Shown: in pieces, positions 58,973 to 64,000 of the stretch
How the letters are laid out: each line of letters begins with the position of its first letter
Position numbering within the stretch: position 1 is the stretch's first letter
Origin: DASZGI01 sp035938995
GTDB taxonomy: Bacteria > Actinomycetota > Actinomycetes > Streptomycetales > Catenulisporaceae
Direction: 5' to 3'
Assembly (NCBI RefSeq): GCF_035938995.1
Contig: NZ_DASZGI010000070.1
Span: 13,286 to 77,285 of the forward strand
Length of the DNA: 64,000 nt
The notes under the pieces: generated by a model
What the model saw: only the letters and a program-made list of their open reading frames with translations
Database searches by the model: none
Told to the model about the DNA's origin: nothing
Position numbers and translations under genes: made by a program

Positions 58973-59587
58973 TCAGTGTCCTGCGCTCGAGGCGGGGGAG
59001 GCGTGCTCGCCGACGCGTCGCGCGTCATGTCCGATGGCGGACCGCTTCTCCAGGATGCTCAGAGCCCGCTCGGCCCAGCGGATGTTCTCCTTCTCGAATG
59101 CGCGGCCTCTCATCAACGTCAGGTAGGGCCCGACGCGGTCGACCTGGTCGAAGTACTCGTCCTCGGTGCGCCCGGCGAGCAGGCGGGCGCGTAGCCGGTC
59201 GTACCGGGCCAGCTTCGTGCGCGACAGCTCGAGACGACCGGCGATCGCCGTGCGCACCGCTGCGGGGTCACCGGCGTCTAGGGCCTGAACCTTGACCAGA
59301 AGCTCGTCGCGGATCGCGGTGAGCTTCGCGGGTTGCGTCGTGAACTCCCGAAGCGCCGCGAGCCCGGCTTCGGTCAGTGAGAACAGCCGCTTGTTCGGCC
59401 TGCGGTCCTGCTCGACGACCCGCGCTGCGATAAGCCCCTGGGACTCCATGGCCTCGAGTTCCTTGTACAGCTGCTGTGGCGTGGCCATCCAGAAGTTCGC
59501 GACCGACGCGTCGAAGCCTTTGGACAAGTCGTAGCCGGACGCCTCGCCCTCCAGGAGCGTCGCCAGAATCGCGTTGCGCAATGCCAT
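58973..59587 (-). CDS. PadR-family transcriptional regulator
   Basis: This encodes 204 residues. The N-terminal winged helix begins LRNAILATLLEGEASGYDL and contains TPQQLYKELEAMESQGLI. The C-terminal helical dimerisation half (VDRVGPYLTLMRGRAFEKENI) is of the Vir_act_alpha_C type. No good ribosome-binding site precedes the ATG. An inverted repeat lies immediately upstream, so a leaderless, autoregulated transcript is likely. The gene converges on the cupin-hydrolase gene. Its ligand is unknown, although PadR proteins often sense phenolics or drugs. Confidence 0.9.
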   Translation of the reverse strand: MALRNAILATLLEGEASGYDLSKGFDASVANFWMATPQQLYKELEAMESQGLIAARVVEQDRRPNKRLFSLTEAGLAALREFTTQPAKLTAIRDELLVKVQALDAGDPAAVRTAIAGRLELSRTKLARYDRLRARLLAGRTEDEYFDQVDRVGPYLTLMRGRAFEKENIRWAERALSILEKRSAIGHDARRVGEHASPASSAGH

Positions 59588-59607
59588 GCGCTCAATATAG
59601 AGCGCTC
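59588..59607 (-). promoter_or_regulatory. PadR promoter/operator with GCGCTC repeats
   Basis: GCGCTC (59588-59593) and GAGCGC (59600-59605) form an inverted repeat around AATATA, and the overlap GAGCGCTC (59600-59607) is itself palindromic. On the minus strand, TATATT inside the dyad serves as a -10 only a few bases from the ATG. TTGATT about 15 bases further upstream can be the -35. Confidence 0.5.
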
Positions 59608-59709
59608 ATTGGTTAATCAAAATATTTACTATAGACACGCGTGAACGCGCCTGCCGCGTCGCTGCGAGCCTCCCGTCACCCGCGTCGGCAACCGGACCGC
59701 AGCGCCGGG

Positions 59710-60105
59710 TCACACACCTTCGGCTGCTTCGCGGGAGATCCGGTCGAACTGGGCGTTCATGGCCTCGGCCAGCGCGTTGGCCGCGGAGAGCGGACGTACC
59801 ATGACCGTGAAGTCGTCGATCTTGCCCTCCTCGTCGAAGTGGAGAAAGTCGCAGCCCGTGAGCTTCTTGCCGTTCACGGTCGCGGTGAAGACGAAGGCGT
59901 GGTCGCGCCCGTCCGAGTTGGCGATCTCGCGGATGTACGTGAAGTCTTCGAACACCCGCAGCACGCCGCGCAGGATGGCGGCGGTCATCGGCTTTCCGGG
60001 GTAGGGCTTGAAGGCGACCGGGCTGGTGAAGACGACATCGTCGGCCAGCATCGCGGCCACCGAGTCTGCGTCCTTGGCCTCGACTGCCTCGCGAAACGGG
60101 TGCAT
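59710..60105 (-). CDS. SnoaL/NTF2-like protein
   Basis: This encodes 131 residues from ATG at 60105, with AGGTGA 6 bases upstream. It has the pattern of NTF2-like SnoaL proteins (FREAVEAKDADSVAAMLADDVVFTSP, then FLHFDEEGKIDDFTVMVRPL). These small alpha+beta cone folds act as polyketide cyclases, isomerases or ligand-binding proteins. The gene lies beside PadR and the cupin-hydrolase, hinting at shared small-molecule metabolism, though no operon structure links them firmly. Confidence 0.85.
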   Translation of the reverse strand: MHPFREAVEAKDADSVAAMLADDVVFTSPVAFKPYPGKPMTAAILRGVLRVFEDFTYIREIANSDGRDHAFVFTATVNGKKLTGCDFLHFDEEGKIDDFTVMVRPLSAANALAEAMNAQFDRISREAAEGV

Positions 60106-60606
60106 CTCGTCACCTCAGACACTAAATGCTTCGATACTTATCCAGGGCGTGATGAGGCGCAGGGGCGCCAGGTGTCGAGCCCTGGAGCAGTGGCGCTGAT
60201 GCCTCCGGCTCTGGCGTAACCCGGACCTACTGCGCGACTCATCTAATCAGAAATTTGTATAGGTGTCGTGGGCAGCCACGGCTCGGCTGACGCGACGCCC
60301 GGGGCTCCGCACGTTTCCCGACGCCTGTCCGACGTCATACGTCACGCTCGCAGCGTGCTAACTCCCGAAACCGATCGCGCCCCGGTCGTCACGATCAGCC
60401 CGCGAAGGGCATGTGGAAGATCGGCACCGGCAGGGTTGAGCGCGCGCGGTGTCATCGGGTTGAGCGCGCACGCGCAGTGTCATGCCGTGGTATGACACGG
60501 GGCAGCGGGATCCATCCTGCGTGCCGACTCCGGGGGCGAGGCGTTGGTGCTGTTGGGGGTCGTAGCGTGGAAACCGGCAGAGAGAAGGTCCGTCGATCGG
60601 AAAGGT
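60106..60606. other. Non-coding stretch with repeat cluster upstream of gene remnants
   Basis: There are about 500 bases without a convincing gene. A 13-base direct repeat occurs at 60433-60445 and 60457-60469. GTGTCAT occurs at 60449-60455 and 60477-60483, the second paired with an inverted ATGACAC at 60492-60498 (8-base spacer). An AT-richer patch at about 60240-60265 could be a promoter. Confidence 0.45.
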
Positions 60607-60702
60607 GTGAATATCGTGCCGGAGCAGGGATTCTTCGAGGCGGCGGCAAGCGTCGCCGGCACCTTGATCGGCCTGCTGTTCGTCGCCTTGTCCATGGGCC
60701 GG
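60607..60702 (+). pseudogene. Remnant of a small membrane protein gene (N-terminal piece)
   Basis: A GTG start (60607 or 60616) after GGAAAGG leads into PEQGFFEAAASVAGTLIG and LLFVALSMG, a typical first transmembrane segment of a family of small actinobacterial membrane proteins. The reading then becomes Arg/Pro-rich without further hydrophobic segments. It looks like the stump of a disrupted gene. Family likeness is from memory. Confidence 0.5.
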
Positions 60703-60748
60703 GAGCGGGAGCCGGCGCGGCCTGGCGAGCTCCAGCACATCGAGCGCG

Positions 60749-60832
60749 ATCGACGGCATGTCTGCCGTGCGCAAGGTCACCCAACTCTCGCTCACCTTCG
60801 ACCACCGGGTATGCGACGGCGGTGCCGCCGGA
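60749..60832 (+). pseudogene. Remnant of a 2-oxoacid dehydrogenase E2 acyltransferase gene
   Basis: In a different frame from the membrane remnant, the translation reads IDGMSAVRKVTQL followed by SLTFDHRVCDGGAAG. This is the catalytic DHRxxDG block near the C-terminus of dihydrolipoamide acyltransferases (branched-chain or pyruvate type), preceded by the correct strand. Nothing of the rest of an E2 is present on either side. The fragment runs into a terminator hairpin, so it is a decayed or recombined gene end. Confidence 0.6.
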
Positions 60833-60856
60833 CCGATCCGGCCCGGCGGCACCGCC
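60818..60856 (-). terminator. Strong hairpin downstream of the zincin-like gene
   Basis: Perfect 14-base GC-rich arms (60818-60831 and 60843-60856) enclose an 11-base loop, 15 bases beyond the stop of the minus-strand gene at 60872. The plus-strand E2 remnant runs into the left arm, so the hairpin could also have ended that gene. Confidence 0.7.
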
Positions 60857-60871
60857 TGCAGTTGTAGACCG

Positions 60872-61990
60872 TTAGCTAACAGTCGGGTGCGCGATCTCGC
60901 AGATGTTGGTGTCGTTGGACCACGTGCCCTGCTCGGCGTAGGTGCCGTTGCCCATCTTCACGTTCGCGGCGCCGCCGTGCACGCCCTTCAGCCACGCGCA
61001 CTCGTCGCCGTTCTCCTGACCGGCGAACTGGGAGCCGGACTGGTTGTTGGTCCAGCCGCCGGCCGGGTTCTGGTCGGTGATGTTCTCCGCGTACTCGTGG
61101 CCGAGGGTGATGGTGTAGCCGTCGAGCGTGCCCTTGCTGCCGCTGTTGACGAAGTCCACGCCGCAGCCCGAGCCGGAGTCCATGTTGTAGGGCTGGTTGG
61201 AGAACGAGAAGTCGCCGACGTTCGACGTGACCGCGCCGCCGGTGAGCGTGGTGTCACCGTTGTAGTCGTGCCACGCGCAGTACTGGCCCTGGTAGTGGTC
61301 CGGGTTCGTGCCGTGCGCGGAAAGGATCACGTAGAAGGCGTAGCGGTTCGCCGCCGCGGTGGTGTTGCCGAAGTGGTGCGCCGCTTTCAGCGCCTCGAGG
61401 CCGAGCTGGTGACCGGATGCGGCCTGCGGGGACTTGGCGGAGTTGTCGTACCAGACGCCCGCGAGGACGCCGCCGGTCGGGTAAGGCACGTGCGCCGCGC
61501 TGGCCGAGCAGCTCGTCGCGCCGGTGTGGACCAGCGGACCGTCGCAGTACTGCGTCATGGTGCCCGACCACTGCTCGCTGCCGGTGCCGAGGCCCTTGAA
61601 CATCATCTGCGCGGCCGCGGCGCCCTTCTTGGCGTCGTTGCTGAAGGCCAGGTTGCCGTTGGCGTCAGTGCTCTGCTTGCCCCACTGGCTGCCGTAGAAG
61701 ACGAGGTACACCTTCGGGTGACCGCTGGTCACGCCGATGCCGTCGATGCCGCCGCCGTAGGACAGCGTCTCCGGTCCGGTGGCCGCGTGTGCGGCCGCGA
61801 GCGCCCGCGTCTGGGTTGCGCCCTGCACGGTCGGCATCACGCCGAGCCGGTGCGCGGTGGTGTTGGCGGTCGCGGCCTGGGCCGAGCCGATCGTCGTCAT
61901 GGTGACGGCGGCGACCAGGGAGGTGCCCGCAGCAGCGGCGAGCGATATGCGGGCGGCCCGGCGCCCGTTTGACGAGGTGAGGTGGAACAT
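60872..61990 (-). CDS. Secreted zincin-like protein with HEYAE motif
   Basis: This encodes 372 residues with a signal peptide (FHLTSSNGRRAARISLAAAAG..., cut near AQAA). The C-terminal half has LGHEYAENITDQNPAGGW followed by ENGDECAW, an HExxE-TD...GGW...E-DxC pattern like that in secreted proteins related to plant phosphate-induced/EXORDIUM proteins and putative metalloproteases. The N-terminal half has VYLVFYGSQWG and a cysteine pair (TQYCDGP and TSCSAS). Zinc binding is inferred from the motif; peptidase activity is unproven. It is a single-gene unit with a strong terminator. Confidence 0.85.
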   Translation of the reverse strand: MFHLTSSNGRRAARISLAAAAGTSLVAAVTMTTIGSAQAATANTTAHRLGVMPTVQGATQTRALAAAHAATGPETLSYGGGIDGIGVTSGHPKVYLVFYGSQWGKQSTDANGNLAFSNDAKKGAAAAQMMFKGLGTGSEQWSGTMTQYCDGPLVHTGATSCSASAAHVPYPTGGVLAGVWYDNSAKSPQAASGHQLGLEALKAAHHFGNTTAAANRYAFYVILSAHGTNPDHYQGQYCAWHDYNGDTTLTGGAVTSNVGDFSFSNQPYNMDSGSGCGVDFVNSGSKGTLDGYTITLGHEYAENITDQNPAGGWTNNQSGSQFAGQENGDECAWLKGVHGGAANVKMGNGTYAEQGTWSNDTNICEIAHPTVS

Positions 61991-62533
61991 CGTGGGTGGC
62001 TCCCTCTCGGGTTGAGAATGCCCGTCGGCACGCCTGTTGCGGCCGCCAGGGTCGTGCGCGGGCGCCGGAATCGGCGGTAGGGGGTCACCCCGCGCCGGTC
62101 CGGTGTCCGTGGTGTTAAGCGATTCTCAGAAGATGGCAGGGCTTTGCAGCTTCACCCTGTCATCAGGCGTGATGGGAAACTAGCAACGCATTCCGCGCTG
62201 GTCAACGCTTGCGCCCGAAGCTATTCAGGGACCGTTCACCAGCGTGTTACACCTGTTGTTAGAGTTCTGCGAAGCTCGGGCGGCGGGCTGCCGCGGAGGC
62301 GGCGACGTTGCTCGGCGGCCGGCACAGCGGAGATGCCCCGGACCTCATCCCTCAATATCACGTGTCATGCGGATTCGGTACCTGATGGGTCTTAGGTACC
62401 CGTCTCGCTCTTCGGGCGTGAGACTGCCTAGCAGCAGTGGTGGCGGTGCATGTCGCCGCCGCTGTCGTGGGCCGGCGGTGCTCCGGTCGCGGGTTGATCG
62501 GGCACCGCGGAAGCACCGAAGAATGAGAGGGCT
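61991..62533. other. Divergent intergenic region
   Basis: There are 543 bases between two divergent secreted-protein genes, with no convincing gene. It contains a 7-base inverted repeat, GGTACCT-N10-AGGTACC (62377-62400), and moderately AT-rich stretches around 62110-62250. These could hold promoters for both genes. I see no riboswitch that I can name. Confidence 0.45.
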
Positions 62534-63271
62534 GTGAAGCCATTGAAAACGGGGAACATTCGAAGACTGAGAGCTGCGGTGATCGGCCTCGTGGCGATCG
62601 TGACCGCCGTTCTCGCCGGGGTGGCCGCGGCTCCCGCCGCGCAGGCCGCCACCTCGTGCATCAACCCGCACTGTTACTCGATCGGCATTCTCGACCGCAG
62701 CGACGACTTCACCGGGATCTACGGGGAGTGGCACAGCAACAACATGTACCTGGCCGACTCGGACTACGCCTACGGCGGCCACATCAACTCCGAGATGTGG
62801 CTGGTCATGCCGAACGGCACGTGGGTCGAGGAGGGTCTGCGCAACGGGATCGACCCGGGGGACCCGTGCGGCTGCACGGCGTACGAGGTCTTCTGGGCCG
62901 ACGCGTCGACCAGCGGCAACTTCTCTCGGCACTACATCGCGAACGTCGCGCCGGACGGAACGGATCACTCGTACGTGATCCAGCAGGGCTCGGGGGTCAA
63001 CACCTGGGACGTGTACTACGACGGCGCCTATCAAGGCACCAGCACGGTCACCGGCAGCTGGACGGGCCACGAGCAGCAGGTCGGCGGCGAGGTGCAGGTC
63101 AACGACCTGTCGACGGCCTGGTGCGACTGGTTCGAGATGACCTCCGACTTCCGGGACGGCGCCGGGAACTGGTACCTGAGCAACGGCGGTGCCAGTGTTC
63201 CGACCCAGCAAGTCGATCCGGGCTTCACAGGGTATTGGTACAATTCGGACTGGATTTGGTGGAAGCACTGA
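62534..63271 (+). CDS. Secreted protein of unknown function, probable beta-sandwich
   Basis: This encodes 245 residues from GTG at 62534, with AGAGGG just upstream. A signal peptide (MKPLKTGNIRRLRAAVIGLV..., cut near AQA) is clear. The mature protein is rich in aromatic residues and Gly, with four cysteines early (TSCINPHC, and GDPCGC in the middle) and a repeated pattern of short beta strands (EMWLVMPNGTWVEEGL, TWDVYYDGAYQG). It looks like an extracellular beta-sandwich; no family is recognised. Its stop overlaps the start of the next gene (TGATG). Confidence 0.82.
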   Translation: MKPLKTGNIRRLRAAVIGLVAIVTAVLAGVAAAPAAQAATSCINPHCYSIGILDRSDDFTGIYGEWHSNNMYLADSDYAYGGHINSEMWLVMPNGTWVEEGLRNGIDPGDPCGCTAYEVFWADASTSGNFSRHYIANVAPDGTDHSYVIQQGSGVNTWDVYYDGAYQGTSTVTGSWTGHEQQVGGEVQVNDLSTAWCDWFEMTSDFRDGAGNWYLSNGGASVPTQQVDPGFTGYWYNSDWIWWKH

Positions 63272-63864
63272 TGAAGCTGACAGCCAAGATGAACCGGAAG
63301 ACGGCCGGATCGGGCCGGATGTCCGCGAGGGCCCGGGCCGCCATCACACTCGGGGGCTGCGCGCTCGTGCTCGGCGGGTTCGCGGCGGCCACGACAGCCT
63401 CGGCGGCCGCGGGTACGTCCGCCGCGGCGGGCCCGGCGGCCGACCGGCAGTTGGCTGCGTGCCTGACCGCGCACAAGGCCTACTGCGGTGGCCCCGGCAA
63501 CTCCGGTAACGCGCGACCGGCCGGGAAGCCGGCGGGTCCGGTGGCGCCGGCTGCACCCATGACGCAGGCCGAGGCTGTGAGCTCCGCGTTGCGCGCGGCG
63601 GATCCGGCGGCCAGGGCCAACGCCTCCATGGCCGCCGCCAGCGAGACGACCTTGAGCAGCTACGAAAAGGCCGTTTACGGCGGAAAGCACGTCAACGGGA
63701 CCGTCGACCCCTCGACAGCTGTCTGGGTCGTCCGCGTGGCGTCCGCACCGAATCCGCTCGAGATCGACACGCCCGCAGGTCAGAAGCCGAAGGTGTACAC
63801 GCACTTCACCGTGGTGATCGACGCGGCGAGTCACCAGTGGATCGAGGAGAGTTTCCAACAGTAG
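63271..63864 (+). CDS. Secreted protein of unknown function, coupled to the preceding gene
   Basis: This encodes 197 residues from ATG at 63271, sharing one base with the previous stop, so translation is coupled. A signal peptide is visible (MNRKTAGSGRMSARARAA then ITLGGCALVLGGFAA). A Pro/Ala/Gly linker follows, then a compact C-terminal domain (AVWVVRVASAPNP, YTHFTVVIDAASHQWIEES). The two cysteines LAACLTAHKAYC may form a disulphide. The function is unknown; it probably works outside the cell with the preceding protein. Confidence 0.8.
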   Translation: MKLTAKMNRKTAGSGRMSARARAAITLGGCALVLGGFAAATTASAAAGTSAAAGPAADRQLAACLTAHKAYCGGPGNSGNARPAGKPAGPVAPAAPMTQAEAVSSALRAADPAARANASMAAASETTLSSYEKAVYGGKHVNGTVDPSTAVWVVRVASAPNPLEIDTPAGQKPKVYTHFTVVIDAASHQWIEESFQQ

Positions 63865-63876
63865 TCCGCCTGTCCC

Positions 63877-63915
63877 GGTGGCTCGGCAGCGGCGGTGCGC
63901 CGTTGCCGGGCCACC
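63877..63915 (+). terminator. Terminator hairpin after the secreted-protein pair
   Basis: Eighteen-base arms (63877-63894 and 63898-63915) with two mismatches and a 3-base loop start 12 bases after the stop. This is a very stable GC-rich hairpin with no T tract. The remaining bases to the window end show no gene. Confidence 0.7.
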
Positions 63916-64000
63916 ACGGCGTTTCGGAGGGCGTTCGAGGCGCCGTTCGCATCAGCGCGCAGAGGACTTACCTCCACCGCACAGGGATGTCCCGCGCCTG

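Noticed and set aside
60758..61972. Plus-strand frame of about 400 codons opposite the zincin-like gene
   Set aside because: Only its first 25 or so codons (the E2-like remnant) make sense; the rest is antisense to a real secreted protein gene.

Overview
The window looks like chromosomal DNA of a high-GC actinobacterium. Nearly all genes show strong GC bias at codon position 3 and use GTG/TTG starts freely. Secreted proteins with Arg-rich or Tat signal peptides dominate, and an ECF sigma factor, a DasR-type GntR/UTRA regulator, a ROK repressor, TetR and PadR regulators and a secreted Rhs/YD-repeat protein are present. A filamentous genus (Catenulisporales- or Streptomyces-like) is an inference, not something the sequence proves. 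I saw no rRNA, tRNA, CRISPR array or insertion sequence.

Layout. (1) 2-22465: the 3' part of an enormous gene, still open at the left edge. It has two tandem units of about 3,000 residues, followed by a duplicated C-terminal module resembling pierisin/Scabin-type ADP-ribosyltransferases. A 370-residue protein of unknown function follows 57 bases later and is a candidate partner or immunity protein. (2) 23725-26534: a DEXX-box/DUF234-type ATPase with a near-perfect 37-base palindrome just upstream, and a divergent acyltransferase-like gene. (3) 26651-31378: a secreted protein of unknown function, divergent from a translationally coupled ECF sigma/anti-sigma pair, then a ROK repressor with an apparent autoregulatory operator and a GntR/UTRA regulator. 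(4) 31674-34346: a secreted parallel beta-helix protein, probably carbohydrate-active. (5) 34702-47368: a 3,927-residue secreted Rhs/YD protein with four LamG-like inserts, a C-terminal Hint autoprotease and a deaminase-fold toxin tip, followed by a Sel1-repeat gene that is the likely immunity gene. (6) 47599-56893: a Tat-exported Dyp-like peroxidase, a dienelactone hydrolase, a large secreted sedolisin-type protease with Kelch repeats, and a coupled pair of membrane proteins. (7) 56921-60105: a TetR regulator divergent from a cupin-alpha/beta-hydrolase fusion, a PadR regulator and a SnoaL-like protein. (8) 60106-60870: a decayed stretch holding remnants of a membrane protein and of an E2 acyltransferase. 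(9) 60872-63864: a secreted zincin-like protein and two overlapping secreted proteins.

Functional picture. Two very large proteins with effector-like C-terminal ends (ADP-ribosyltransferase-like and nucleic-acid-deaminase-like), each followed by a small cytosolic-looking gene, make this region look like an antagonism or polymorphic-toxin neighbourhood beside ordinary secreted-enzyme and regulator genes. The most unusual item is the giant duplicated protein and its downstream partner.
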